DNA of 64,000 bases from Sisyra terminalis (GCA_958496175.1 OY292279.1:22444001-22508000); one strand, 5' to 3'. Counted from the first letter of the stretch, positions 34,795 to 48,434 are shown. Program-made: numbers and translations. The notes: generated from the sequence alone by a model not told the origin.

Positions 34795-36372
34795 CAATAC
34801 CCGCGACTTCACATAGTAATTCGTTAAGATCAAGAAATACATTAATAAGAACGAATACAGAAATACTTAATTACGTCAATTTTTCTTCCTTAAACGAAAA
34901 TATTGCACTTATCTCAAAAATTCGTTAAAGTTTTAAAATCATTTGTATGTGTGAATATCCCATACATGTTTGATTTAATTGGAAGAAACAATTTTTGCAA
35001 AAATAACTATAATTAAATATGCAATTACAGAAATATAATAATGCAATGATTATAAATTTTTATTTTATAACTGACCTTCAAGTTTGATTTCAGCTAAAAT
35101 TTAAAAACATAATCCCCAAACATAACAAGAAACAATTTAAATGTATTAGAGGTATTAGAAATAAATATAAAAGAATATGAGTAATTAAACTAACATTTCA
35201 ACCCCTTGGTTCGGTATTTATGCTTTAAAACTTGAAGATATTATGGAAGTATGTCGAAAAGCTACCAGATAATTAAAAATTTAGAAAAATGTTTTTTATT
35301 AGATGCTAAAGCACTTGTAAAATTTTTAAAGCAATTCACAACGTTGTTAAAAAGTTATTGCAATTTAAAAATACTGATTTTACACGTAATTATATGGAAA
35401 ATTGGTGATGGAACAGGCTAAATTTATTTTTATGAGCAAAAAAAAATGCTATCAGGCATTCTAAACTTTTAAAATACGTAATTTAAATTTTATAAAACTA
35501 ATTTTGCATGAGTGTGTTAGAATTCACTATTCCGTTTTTTAACGGACTTGGATTGATTATTATATTTGAAATTTCGATTGTTTATTAAACGTTAACCCTT
35601 ACAAACTTGGCTACCGTTTTTCACTCTCTTAGGGAAGAAATTTTCAAAAACCCTTTCTTATTATATATCGGCATCGTATATGGAAAACACTTCCCAAATT
35701 TCATCCACACAAATATGCATTTATATTTGAAATACAATGTAAAACGAAAAAAAACATAATGACCTCCTTTATGTTAGTTAACATGACTAAAAGGCTATTC
35801 GATTTCACACATTTGGACGTTGTACATACAAAATTGTTGGAAATAGGTGGAAAGCGTGGAAGTAAATACGAATATTTTATTTATTTTCAATAACAATAAT
35901 TGGTTTTCAAATTGTTCTAAATACCGAAGAAAAGTTAGTATCGAAGATTTTATATTTGAATTGGCAGTGAAATATATGGCAAAAAATGGCTACCTTAATG
36001 TTTTTCAGCCGAATATATAATTACTCCAGATCACAACCATTGGTCCATAAAAAATAGATTTTATAAAGTTTGATTGTTGAAAAACGAACCAAAATTTAAA
36101 ATCACCTATTTGGTATAAGTACTACATAAGTATTAAACTTGCATACTAATTTAGTGAAATGACGTTATTTAAATTGTTGTTATTAAAATGATATAAAAAA
36201 CAGTTATATTTTATTTCTTAATATAATTTAAGGTAAACTTTTTTTTATATTAACAACACTTTGAGTATTAAATTTAAAATTTCGATTGTTGATTAACTAT
36301 ATTATCTCATATTAAACATTTTATTGAGATAAAATCTTTAGTTGCGAATGCAACGGGCAACTACTAGTTTAA
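34795..36372. mobile_element. Non-coding retroelement-like repeat, copy 1 (~1.6 kb)
   Basis: It begins with ACCCGCGACTTCACATAG and ends near GCAACGGGCAACTACTAG. It shares many blocks in order with 48435-50010, such as GAAATTTCGATTGTTTATTA, GCATCGTATATGGAAAACAC and TTGTACATACAAAATTGTTG. The ATTTCGATTGTT block recurs inside each copy. No conserved open frame is seen; the class is uncertain (non-LTR or Helitron-like). Confidence 0.6.
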
Positions 36373-38500
36373 CAATAAAACCTTAAGTATATTTGTGTAT
36401 TGAATTAAATAAAAAATATAAAATGAAACGTTGCTATATAGTGATTTGTACATAAGCTATTTGTGCCAAAAAAAATAATTTATATATCTCAGTATATAGA
36501 CCGTTTGCTTAGAAAGTAGTGTAAGTCCATTTTTAAATAGCGATATCACATAGTTGTTGTTTAATTTAGTGTAATTTGGTGTCAGGTTATCAAAAATTCT
36601 GGGCACTACGAAGTAATCATTTCGTAGAAATGGAGAGTTGATATATTATGTGGTATTCATTGTAATGCAGTGTAAAAAAACAAAACTGATTTTTTTCAAT
36701 TGACCGAGCTTCTAAAGAATAAGGCTCAAAAACTTACTGGTATAAAACGAGGTGGATATCAAGTTTTAAAAATAAATTTTCTTGTAATTTTAGTAGGTAA
36801 CTACCTCCTCATATCTATAAGATTTTTACTTTAATTGTATTTAAATTTATTTGTTTTTTTTTTTTTGAAATTCATTGTTCTTCACGTATAGATTTAAGTG
36901 ATTTTCAATTTTCCTTTTCAAATATCAATCAATTGTGATTGCAGAAATAATGGTAATAAATCAGCTTACCTGTGGCATGCACAATTGTCTTGTTTCGATA
37001 AATATATTAATATCCATATTTTTCAAATTGAAAAAATGCATTGTTTGAATTCAAGATGGATTTTAAGCCCTAAAATATTTTATATTCAGCGTTCGTTATG
37101 TAGGATATATGTTCATAAATGAATGCCTGCAAAATAATTGTATGATATGAGAGGGAATTTTAACGTCGATACATCAAATACTTTATAGTGAACGACAAGC
37201 AATAGGGTCATTTATCATGTACTAGAAAGATATGAAACGATTTGAAATGTGTAACATTTTTTCCTGATATTCTTTACAAAAATCGGAAATGAAAAATTTC
37301 ACTGTTTTCTTGGAGGCAGATTTTTTTTTAAGTTTGAATAATACGTTTTTTATGTAGTGATGAATTGAGCGTGGCATATTGGAATATCTTCGGTCATCGA
37401 TCTGGGCTATCATCCATGTAAAATTATGAAAAATTGACAAATTATTCGTATGAGTTCTTATTCTTAGTCAATTTTTCTTTGATTTTTTATTTACTTTAGA
37501 TTAATTGAATTCAATCTTATACTTACATAAAGTCATTACCCGTTTCGTGTAAAAGGTATTATCAAGCAAGAAAAATTGTAAGATAGAACAGCCTATGATC
37601 CTTTAAGAAAGTGTCAAGATTTTAAATAATTGGGTATCTAATCTGACTCTTAAAAAAAGGAACTTAAATACTTAAGTTTATTTTTATGATTAAATATACT
37701 TTTTTAGTTACTTTGTATGCTATGTAGGTATGTATATACTAAATTTCGTAACGTATTAGATAAAGTTGTAAGGTTATCAGATAATATATTTCTTATCTTT
37801 ATTATTATAGCAAAAAGGAAAGTGTATACTGCATATTTCAAATCCCATGTAAACAAATTATACTTTAAAAAGTAAAGAGGATTAATATAAGTGAGTATGA
37901 GCTATAAATTTAATCTAACAGAACAAAATCAAATAAAACATAGTATCTATTCTCTTGGAATTTAGATATCTTTGTTACTTTTTAGTATTGAAGATACTTT
38001 TTTTTTCAAAAAAGAAATGAACTAAGATGGAGTATCTTGGATATATTTTTTTACAACTCTTCTGTATAAATATAAATTATGATATAAAATTATGATTCTT
38101 TTGTTTCGAGTTAGTAACTTGAATATAAATGAAAAAAAATCTTGAGTCCTTTTATTTTCCAGATCAGTTTGTAGCTGACCTGTAGTTTTGCTAATGCTTT
38201 CATAAATAAGTTACCTTCAGCTATATCAGTGATAAAATTTAAAACTAAAAAACTCTAAATTGTACTTGCAAAATTGTAAATAGACTAAATATGTTACCAA
38301 ATAATGTTGGTTATATGGTAGTTCTGAAGTTCATCTAAAGTTTTTCCATAATCCGAGAGACTATGGCATAAAGACGGAAAAGTGAAAAGAAAAGTGTGGT
38401 GGAAAACTGCACAACATGCAGGAAACTGTACATTAAAAAAATACTGTCTTATACAAAGAAATCAAAGGATTATAGAAAAAAGAAGTTTTGTAAATACATT
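36373..38500. other. Unassigned AT-rich stretch
   Basis: No recognised gene or repeat. Short open frames at 36.9-37.1 (plus) and 37.2-37.4 kb (minus) lack any identifiable motif. Confidence 0.4.
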
Positions 38501-38504
38501 AATT

Positions 38505-38640
38505 AAAATAACAGGAATATGGACAACAATTATTCTATCGCAGCTTATTGATTCTGCAACGATTCAGCCATTTTATTTGGCCTTCATCAGGCGTCTACAA
38601 TATGCATAATATATATTAAATAATTATTTTTTCTTAAAAA
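38505..38640 (-). repeat. Single arm of the CTGATGA palindromic family
   Basis: Read on the minus strand it gives AGACGCCTGATGAAGGCC, AAATAAAATGGCTGAATCG, then GCAATAAGC-type sequence and AACAGGAATG-like ends. It matches the arms at 38930-39300. Confidence 0.75.
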
Positions 38641-38929
38641 ACTAATTATACAGATATATGGATTCCCAAAATCTAAGTCCAATGTATAATGAAATTTTAT
38701 CAACGTACAAAAAAAAAATGTATTTCTTGATATAATGTAGCTATATTTTTATTTTTAATGTTTATTGTCCGATGTTGCTTTGTTGTTTGTTGAAGTGTGT
38801 TTTGACGTTTGTGTGTGCCAATTTTTTACAGAAGTTGAATTTATATTGTTACGCATGTAAATTGAGGTATATTTATATTGTTTAACTTTATGAACTTATT
38901 ATATTGACAGTCCTTAGTTATTTTTTAGG

Positions 38930-39300
38930 AAAAAAATTGTTTTATATACTTTATGTATATTGTAGACGCCTGATGAAAGCCAAATAAAATGACTGAAGCG
39001 TTGCACAACCAATAATCTGCGTTAGAACAATTGTTGTCTACATTCCTGTTATTTTGATAAATTATTTATAATAATTTATTATTATTTATAATAATAATAA
39101 ATTATTATTAATAATAATAATATATTAATAATAATAAATTATTATAAATAAATTATTATTTATAATAATTTATCAAAATAACAGGAATGTAGACAACAAT
39201 TGTTCTAACGCAGATTATTGGTTGTGCAACGCTTCAGTCATTTTATTTGGCTTTCATCAGGCGTCTACAATAAACATAAAGTATATAAAACAATTTTTTT
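38930..39300. repeat. 371-bp palindrome, CTGATGA family
   Basis: Arms of about 137 bp (38930-39066 and 39164-39300) are nearly perfect inverted copies around an AT-rich (AAT)n centre. Each arm reads GTAGACGCCTGATGAAAGCC then GACTGAAGCGTTGCACAACC and ATTGTTGTCTACATTCCTG. Single-arm copies exist at 38.5 kb. Confidence 0.85.
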
Positions 39301-41734
39301 CCTCAGTCTATTTACATTTAAAGCCATGGATGTTATTTTGATTTTGAAAATACAATTTTTGTGATATAAAATATACCACACACGCAAAATCTTAAAAGTT
39401 AGCTATATTCATAGATTTAATAAAAATATTCATAAATTAAGGAAATATAAGTTTTGAAGTAACATCTTATGTATGACTTATATTTACCAAATCATTTTAT
39501 TTTTAATATGACTTCTGGTTAATTTTCCGAACTAGATAACTCAAATAACAATTTTCACTAATATTTTTTATACAAAATGTTCGTTTTCTCGAGAGATTAT
39601 TTCCAAAGTTTACTTTGTTCCTATTTTGGATATATTTTTTTTTGATTCGTTGGGGTCGTAAATAACCTTGACGTATTAAAAATAGATTCATAAAACCATT
39701 GTTATATAGTATCCAGTAATATAGCATCCATTGTAATATATTATTTTAATATAGTAACCATTGTATATAATGTTTTTTTTTATTTCCTACTTTTTTCCAA
39801 TTTTCCAACCACAGCTTAGAAATTTTCTTCCAAGAAATAATTGATGAACAAAAAAATATTCGATAAAATGATCAACAACGATTCATTTAATTATATTTTT
39901 TAAAAAAAATTATAGAATTTAAGTAAGAAAATAAACACCTTAATAGTCCAAATTACCATTTGGATTTTTGTTTAAAATATAATTTTTTTTGCAGAAGTTT
40001 TATATGAAAGGTCATAATTTAAAGTTTAAGACTGATTAACATTTCCTTTAAAATAAGAAAATCAATTTATAAAAAACTTTTTTAATTTAGCTAACGATAA
40101 ATTATCAGAGAAAACAATGCAAATAAAAAAAAATGAATAATCCTACTTTATAAACTTCATTTGATTTTTCGTTTTAATCAAATTCAATTTTTCCAGTAAT
40201 ACCTTTTCCTTTAAATCTGGTCAAAGCCATTATTTATCTATAGTGTATTCTGTTATTAGAAAACATGATTTTCTACTTACCCTCCTACTAAGAAAAAATG
40301 AAAATATTCGAACTGAATATTGATTCATCTATTATAAACTTTTTTCAACCCTTAATTTTCATATGTAATGCATTGTTCCAATACCAACAAACAATATGTT
40401 ACTCATAGATAATTTATTTAAACACTTTTGTAATAATATTTTAATTGAAAAGTTGTTTATGGCAAAATTGTGAAATACATACATTATAAATGGTTTTATA
40501 TGTTTGAAAAATTCTACGAAAAAATATGCAAAACAGTCTTTGAAGAGGATTTGTACTCGGGAAAAAGTATGATCAGTGACTATGAAGGACGTTATTTCTG
40601 AAATTTATCATCTTGCTTTAATTTTTTGAATAGATAATTTCTATCCTTTCATTTTGCGAAAAGGGTAAAAAAAATGATTCTTTTCATATTTATTCTATGC
40701 TACGAACGTTAACCTTTTACTGTTTATGTTATATATATTTTGTAATACGAGAATAGATGATAATATATTTATGTTTAGGTATTGTCAGTATATATCAAAG
40801 AATTTTCATATTTTTTATTGAATTTTATATTTTTCTCTATTGCCATTTTAATATTAAAAACTTTCCCAGTCTTTTTATTTGAAATCGATATTTATTTTAA
40901 CTAGACTAAAATTTAACAATTATTAAATTCAATTTTAAAACTTATTTGAATTTATTAGAGTATAAATGATATTTTTAGCAATTATTTAATAAACAATGAA
41001 GGAATGATTTCTGTGTCAATCGCTTATGAAAGTTTATGACAGAACTTAGAATTTTTTTTCCAACGAAAGTGTAGGTTCCTAGGTCTAGGTTATATAAAAT
41101 AGAACAACCAGTAAAGTTAAAATTTAAGCTTATGTCATTTTCAATTTAAATGTCAACATAGGAGAAGAGGTACCTACTTGTAGTAGTAGAACTAAAAATC
41201 CTGAACTTCCTATCTGTAATCTGCACAAAGGTCCATTTTCAAGAGCAAAAAAGAAATATAATTGTCAAATAACTATCGTGGTTCAGGATGCCCTTAAGGT
41301 ATCAGTAGAAATATTTTTTCAATTTAAGTAATAAATCCTTGGAAATGGGATGTCTAAATATCATCAATTTCCGTAAAAAAATATAGGTTTGAATTTTAAG
41401 GAGTCGGTATTTTTCTAATAAAGGTCAATTTTTGTTATTATTCTTGTTAGAAAACTTTTTTCTGAATACATCTGCGAAAATATTGTTGCCCTCTGCGCAA
41501 ATAAGCAACCTCAATCCACTTTTAAACTAAAAGTACACAAAGGTCAATTTTCAAGGACAAAGAACTCAGAAGGAATAAACTCTTGAAAAAAAGAATCAAT
41601 AATTTACCTTTTTTGCAAATACAGATATCTTATGAGTTGCTTTTTTAAAGGAATAAGTTAACGGGACGTTTTTTAAGAGTCGATTTTTGCCTGAAAAGTT
41701 TTGCGAAAAGATTTCTACTGCTTTTTTCTTAAAT
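39301..41734. other. Unassigned AT-rich stretch
   Basis: No recognisable coding region or repeat structure was found here. Confidence 0.4.
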
Positions 41735-41960
41735 GATATCCGCTTAATGATCTATTTAAATCTTGGTTTGAATTCATATACCAACATACTGATGCGTACT
41801 GTGACGTCATAGAAGACGAATAGGCGAACCTATCGTTTGTGATTCTCATTTGTTTATTTCTTTTCTGCCAAAATACTAGCTTTTCATTACCAAAAATTGG
41901 TTTTTCCTTATAATGAATGTCATTTATTGATTAAAGAAATAAAAAAAAATATGCGCCTTT
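41735..41960 (+). repeat. Partial copy of the TGACGTCA-bearing repeat
   Basis: It contains GCGTACTGTGACGTCA, then GAATAGGCGAACCTATCG and AGCTTTTCATTACCAAAAAT, matching the distal halves of copies at 2.8 and 14.0 kb. The proximal half is absent. Confidence 0.6.
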
Positions 41961-43308
41961 GATTTGTAGTAAAGGTCTTAATATTTCAATCCAAGCTATA
42001 AACTTAATTGAGTAAGGTATTTAAAATATTGTTTGTAAAATATAAATAACTATTTGATTTAATGTTGATGAAAAATGTTACAATGTAGTATGAAACACAT
42101 ACGTTCATAAGCATCATTGTTCTATTTCAGTAGGTTTTATTGGAATCACAACCGTTGATTTTCCATTTTCAATGTCTCGTCTTCGTGTACATAGAGGGTT
42201 TTCATAAAACTGGCAGGAAGCATCATTTTCAACCATATAAATACATTTTCTCATTCGTTGGAACGTGTCAGAAGTTGTCACAATCATTGGAACGAGGAAG
42301 AAAAGCGAAGATCATGGAAGACAATATCAAATGTTGGGATTGAATCAACTAAAATGGATAATGTATAGCGAGATGACGGAAGATTTTTATCGAGGTCGTG
42401 TGGAGGACAATATGTTGACATATTTCCGTCAATGAAAACTTTTTCAACTTTTTGTTTCATTTTTGAGTGGTGCAGTTTCATAGCGGATATATTGGTCTTT
42501 GTCAAGTACGATGGACATGACGTATATTTTTCATTGGACAGCTGACTGTGTGATGTAATAACGAAATATAAAAGTATGAAGAATGGAAAAGTTTGAAATT
42601 ATTTTTAACATTTTCATACCCAGAATATGAACGACGTTATTGTAAAACTCCGAAGAGCTGTTATCCTTCATTTATAAAAGACAAGAGTACAATAAAATTA
42701 AATTACTAAAATAACATTTAAGAATTTTAAAAATTAACTTAAAGTTTAAAAGATGTTTTATAACTATTTCAGTTGCAAACAACTTTTAAATTAAAACAAG
42801 AAAACAAGACGAGAAAATAAAGCAGAAATATTAAGAAAAGTATGACAAAATGGGAAAATTGTGCTGCACTTTTAATGGTAGTCTTTATTGTAGTTCGCTT
42901 TCTTAAAAAAATTTGTTCTTCATAAAATTATTTAACTTTCCCAACTTTTTATTTTCTACAAGTGTATAGGGGCACATTGAGAATTGCAGTAATTTGTTTT
43001 GACCTTCGAATTCTGTTATTGATTAAGGAAATGTATAAGAGGAAAAGATTGAACATTAAAGTAAAAGTTTAATTTAATATTATCTAGGGTTCTAACATCA
43101 GATAATTGTTTTTTAAATTAAAAAGGAAATCATATCTACATGGCTGATATGTATTTATTTTTTTTGACAATAATTTTTGATTATTTTTCTGTAAAATCCT
43201 TAGCATTCAATTATTTCGTAGCTGTTTTAGCCCAGCACTTTCTAGCTCGTCGGAAATTATTATATTTTGTTTTTTTTTACTTGAATAATTGATTCCTAAA
43301 ATAAAATT

Positions 43309-43518
43309 TTGCTAACTATTGCAAATTCATGTAATACAATAAAACATGCCTATGATTTAAATGTTTGTGTGCATATTGTGTGGGTGTACATAAGTATTGC
43401 ATTTGGCGTTCTGCTATGTGCTCATCAAACCATGAAAATAAATAAAGCGGGAGCGGCCAAGTACAACGAAATGAAAGATGATCAAAATGCTTCTTTGAGA
43501 ATATTTGATTTAGGATAG
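43309..43518 (+). CDS. Possible small membrane protein, unidentified
   Basis: An open frame of 69 codons (first codon TTG) has one hydrophobic segment (VCVHIVWVYISIAFGVLLC) followed by a charged tail (KINKAGAAKYNEMKDDQNAS). Base use (GGGAGCGGCC, GATGATCAAAATG) is less AT-biased than nearby. No in-frame ATG precedes the membrane segment, and no acceptor site with a polypyrimidine tract is evident. It could be a chance frame. I do not recognise a family. Confidence 0.2.
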   Translation: MLTIANSCNTIKHAYDLNVCVHIVWVYISIAFGVLLCAHQTMKINKAGAAKYNEMKDDQNASLRIFDLG

Positions 43519-44019
43519 AAAGTACTAAAAATGGAAGAATCTGAAAGTTCGAATAATACAGAAGCATATTTTAACCACTATAAAAGAAGTTAACCGCAGG
43601 TGGAGAAAAATTAGTTATAGCCGGTGAACCAACAAACAATCAATTATAAATTGTTAGTCATTCAATTATAAATCAGTGATAAGTTAAAAAGTACATATAC
43701 TTAAACATTTGTTGTTTATTAATAAATAAGTGTGTAGGATGAAATACATAAACGTTTGTGTAGTAAAATAAATTTGTTATTGTTGTATGTTCTGAAACTC
43801 AAATCCAAACGAACCCGTCAAATATGAATAAAAGTTAAAAACCTAACAATAATCTTAACGTTCTATACCTAATTCCTATTTTGTAAACGGTATGAATACA
43901 AAAAGGTTACGTTTTTATGGTTGTTTGTATTAACGGGTTCGTTAGGATTTGTTTCTGGACATAAACACTAAAATCATCTATTTTAAAGCACAGGTTTATT
44001 ATTACACCTTCTTTAATTA

Positions 44020-44275
44020 ATCAAATAAGATTTTTTCGCTGACTTTGAGCAGTTATACTCTTAATACAATATATAAAATATATTGTTATCCAATTTTGTA
44101 TTATAATTTACTATAAGAATATGTAAAAATCATACCATAAACATAAATTTGAACAGAAGTTCAAACACAAATATTTGTAACGTTCAAATTTATGTTTATG
44201 GTATGGTTTTTATTTATTATTATAGTAAATTATAATACAAAGTGGATAACAATATATTTTATATATTGTATAAAT
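44020..44275 (+). mobile_element. Hairpin retroposon-like element, copy 2
   Basis: It is flanked by the direct repeat TTCTTTAATTA (44009-44019, 44276-44286). The leader ATAAGATTTTTTCGCTGACT is shared with the copy at 6371. It is followed by an imperfect palindrome: ATACAATATATAAAATATAT pairs with ATATATTTTATATATTGTAT. The loop region has AACAGAAGTTCAAACA, also shared. Confidence 0.75.
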
Positions 44276-44999
44276 TTCTTTAATTATTTAAACTATTGTA
44301 TTTTGGGTTGTAACTGTTAAACTTATTAGTAACTGCTTCATAATTGATACTTGCTCTGACGATGATCGATCATCCTATTTATATACCCACTTGCCGCATA
44401 TGGAAGGTTCGAGACAGTTCCAGACACTTCTTGTAGTTTCGAATGTTTTCTAACTTTCTACCTCATATTAGAATCTTACAGAGAGTATTCTGGAACGTCT
44501 TCCGTCTCTCTTCAATTTCATTGTTAGAACATTCGAAAGATTTAACAATTAAAACTTTTGAATGTTCTAAGATCGCAACATACTTTTGTGTTTCATTCAT
44601 AAGTATTTTCATTCGAATTGAGTAGTCCTTAACTTAAAATACTTAATTTCGTGATATACTATAGAGTATTTCTTAAAAATACCTTATCATTTACGAATAT
44701 AGATTTTAAGTAAGGTTTTTAATGAGGCTAAATGCTTTGGAAGGAGTGATAAAATATTGATTAATATTGAGTAGTTATATTTTACGTTATGAATTTAAGT
44801 CTGACTATTTGCCTACTCGACCACATTCATTTTAACATGATATAGGAGATGCTTATAGATTACAAACTGGGAAATCGTTATCGGTAAAGGTCAATATTTT
44901 CAAATTGTGTAATCAAGGTCAATCCTAAGGTCTAATGAGTCCCTCTACAGAAATTTTTAGAAATAGTTTTTAACGTTCATTAAGGTAGAACTACACTAT

Positions 45000-45540
45000 T
45001 GGAATTTGTAAAAAATAACTAATAATTATTTTGTTGTTTTTGTCGTTCAAAACATATTTTTGGACGTTTAGAGTTTTTCTATAACAAGTAATATTTTGAT
45101 TTTTATACATCATTAATTGGTGTTTTTTTTTGTTGCTCGAGAGTTCTGAAAGAAAAATTCTGGTTACTGCATATTTTCGCAGTTTAAACGCCATCTACAG
45201 AAAAAGCCCAATTTTTAGTATTTTTCAAATATTTAGTTATCGATTTTTTTTTTTCGCTTTTAATTGGTATATTTATGGTTGCTCGAGAAATATGTAAGAA
45301 AAATGTTTGTTGCCTGTATATTTTTTGGGGAAACGCTGTTCAAAAAAAAAGCTCGATTTGAGGCATTTTTCAAATGAAAGAAAAAAAAAGCTTTATCACT
45401 TGCTTACATAACATTCCTCGCTAGCTTATATAAATTATGAAGTTTTGATGTTCAAATCGAGCTTTTTCTTTGAGTATCGTTTATCGAGAATTTATTTTTT
45501 TCAAAAAACAAGATTTTTGTTTAAATAGGTTTTTAGTATA
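45000..45540. repeat. Foldback subrepeat family, locus 1
   Basis: Units of about 140-150 bp containing AATTGGT, TTGCTCGAGA, GAAAGAAAAA and AAAAAGCTCGATTTGAGG repeat twice in one orientation. At about 45450-45520 the inverse (AAATCGAGCTTTTTCTTTGA) follows. The same family is at 59.2-59.9 kb. Confidence 0.65.
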
Positions 45541-45766
45541 TTACCATACTAACAATGAAATAACATTTAATTAAATAATTAATAAAATTAATGTTTACTC
45601 CAATGACTTAAGAGTATATGGTAAGGTATTATTTTTTTGGCATTTTTTAATTTTGTTAATTGCATGCATAGTATCTTATGAATATTAAAATTTCAAGTCG
45701 ATCGGTGCACAATTGACGAAGTTATGAGCATTTTTAAACATGTGACCAACTGAACTATACGCATAA

Positions 45767-45901
45767 GCCGAGCACAGCAGGACATTGAAAGACAAACTAA
45801 AGAAGGCAGGATTCGTCGTAGACAGGAGCAAAAGCTCAACTTTAGACACCATGAATGATAGCGACATCCGTTATGAACCTGATATTGATGATTTAGTGTG
45901 A
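45767..45901 (+). pseudogene. Coding-like fragment, unidentified (transposon relic?)
   Basis: Just after a TAA, 44 codons read AEHSRTLKDKLKKAGFVVDR, then SKSSTLDTMNDSDIRYEPDI and DDLV before TGA. The composition is protein-like and the DNA is clearly less AT-rich than its surroundings. There is no start codon. Flanking sequence repeats phrases such as TGCACCGATC, suggesting a mobile element. Function is unknown. Confidence 0.25.
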
Positions 45902-46329
45902 GATAAGCCGATAAAATTTGCTTATGAACGTTTTATACCAGATTTTTTTTAGTGATAAAAACTTTAAAGCGTTTTTCCCACAACTCACGTTTTCAAAGTT
46001 GGTGCCCCTCATAACTTCAAAACTACTGCACCGATCCTTTTGAAATTTTGAACAGTATTTCTGTACTTAATTTACGAAGTTAAGCTGGAGAGTTTTTTTA
46101 AATTTATTAATGATTTTTATTTTACAATAACAAATTAACCGATTTTTTTCGTAAAAAATCGTGTTTTTCCCTTCAAAGTGTTCCAAAAAGTGAAAAATTG
46201 TAATTTTAAAAAACCCTCCCATCATTACCTGGGGAAAACTATGATCTAACGAATGAACTTTGATTTTTTGATTTAAAATGATCCAACACTAAGTTATGAG
46301 GGGCACCGCAATTCTACATTTTTCCGATA

Positions 46330-48430
46330 CACTTCCGAATAATTGCTGCCATTGCCGTATTTTTTAATATTTCTTCGTGAAAATTTTATACAATATTCTT
46401 CGAATGTTATAATTTAATGAACTATTGCTTTTAATAAAGAGATCTTAACTGTGTCGATACAAAAAAATTAGAAAAACATGTCTTTTTTCGGACGAATTAA
46501 CCTTACCTCCCCTCTAATTTTCACGGGAGGATATATAATTGGGTGTCAATTTCTGTTTGAGGAATTTTCTCTTTGAGTAAATTTCTATGTGGGCAACTTT
46601 TGTCTGAGCAACGATGCTAGTGCGCAACTTTTTGAGGACAAAGTTTCGTACGAAGAAATTTCTAGAGGGCTAGAAAATTCAATTCAACGATCATAGAACC
46701 ATTTGTTTAAAGCCATATTAATAATTAAAAATTTGGCTATATTATCGATATAGATGATTCTAAATCAATTTTAAATGGTAATTTAATCCAGTTCACCGAA
46801 TTCTGTAGTTAAAATATATAAACTAAGTGTTTTTAAAACTTGAATTGTTACATTTTATTTGTTTTGTCACTGATAAAACATGCAAAACAATCATCACAAT
46901 GTTTACTGTAATAAACCGCCTTCTTACAGTTATCCTTTCTCCATACAAGAAGACTCGGTTCAAAAAAAAATAAGGAACTGAAACAAAAAATAGAGCAAAA
47001 TTCAAAGCCAAAATTCGAATTAATAAATTGTTCAACGAAGAAGAAATCCGTGCTCTATTTTGTATGTCTATGTTTTGGTTGACTGAATGAAAAGGAAACA
47101 CAGGAAGTCAATAAAATCAGCATGAAATCATTTTAATGTGTATTGTTTTATTTTAGAAAGCGTTAAATTTTCTTCCTTTCACCACTTTTCACACATATCA
47201 TCAAACACTCAAGCGTTGAAAATGTTCACCAGCTAACTTATGCGACGCACATTCCAATAAATAGAAAGCTTTCGAAGTAGAATAACAATTTTATGTTTTT
47301 CTCCAGAAAACGCTGAAAATCGAAAAGGTTCTTTATGATAAATTGGTAAAATGCATTTAAGTAAATAAAATGATTTTAAAAAAGTTTGAGTTTTTTTAAT
47401 GTTTATGTGGACAAAAATGAATGATTGCTTTTCGATATGAGAATAATGGGAGCTTTTCGTTATATTAAAACAAACGTTAGATTTACTCGATTTTTATATA
47501 TGTGTAATGGGTAAAGCTTCGCTTCAATGTTACAACAGACCATATTTTTAAAAACAACAATAACAATAACGGTCTGCCATGGATTTGCTACGTCAGCCAC
47601 TTTGTACAAACCATCGAGACGATCATTTATCACACAAACTATCTCTATTTATCACACAATTCAATTTCCGTTTCCTTTTATTCCGAAAGCTTTGATGCAG
47701 CTTCTTATGTGCTGCCTTTATGTTAACTATATGTAAAAGACCAAGTTTGACTTATGTTTTTTCAACACGCCTCACTCCTTTTTCCGTTCTCATATAATAG
47801 ACAGATGGATTTGTCAGTTTGTAGACAAATCGCTTAAACTTTAAAGAGTCGTAAATAATTCTAAATAATTTGCGAAATCTATCTTAAGTTCAATGAATTT
47901 ATGGTATTAGGAGGAAAGTTAAAAATTAGTTGAAACATTAGATCAACTTCTGCATTTATATAAATAAGGTAACTGAGGATATTTTCGCATATATCATTTT
48001 TTTTTCTGTTCTGGGAGAGTAAATTTAATACAATTGTAAATGTTTGAAAACCACTTCTTGTGTTGGACGCTTGCCAAAATAATACTCTTATTGCAGCAGC
48101 TTAGATAGCCACCCTTTGATATATCATCTTACATACCAATTAACGCACTATTAATTTTAGCGGCGATTTATAAAAACTATTTGCTTATAGTTTCATATCA
48201 ATCATTTTTGGAACCATTCCTGCACTATACCATTCCAGTAATTAAATTTCTATACTAATAGGAACCTTGTAAAATAAAGTAACCAAAATAGAGTTATGAC
48301 AAGTAGGAAGGATAGGAAGATTTTAGATAAAGCAATAGGTGTTCTTTGTATATTCATATTTATCGCTGAAAATAATTTATGATTCGTAGTGGATCTTTGA
48401 GTTATAAGATCTCTAGAACCTCTTTATATA
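46330..48430. other. Unassigned stretch
   Basis: Short open frames on both strands lack recognisable motifs. No repeat structure was noticed. Confidence 0.4.
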
Positions 48431-48434
48431 CCTA

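Noticed and set aside
39061..39165. CRISPR-like or satellite array of AAT repeats
   Set aside because: It is a simple AT-rich microsatellite at the centre of a palindrome, with no unique spacers.
42140..42505. Opposing open frames (67 codons plus, 73 codons minus)
   Set aside because: The composition is somewhat less AT-rich, but no motif, splice context or homologue could be recognised on either strand.
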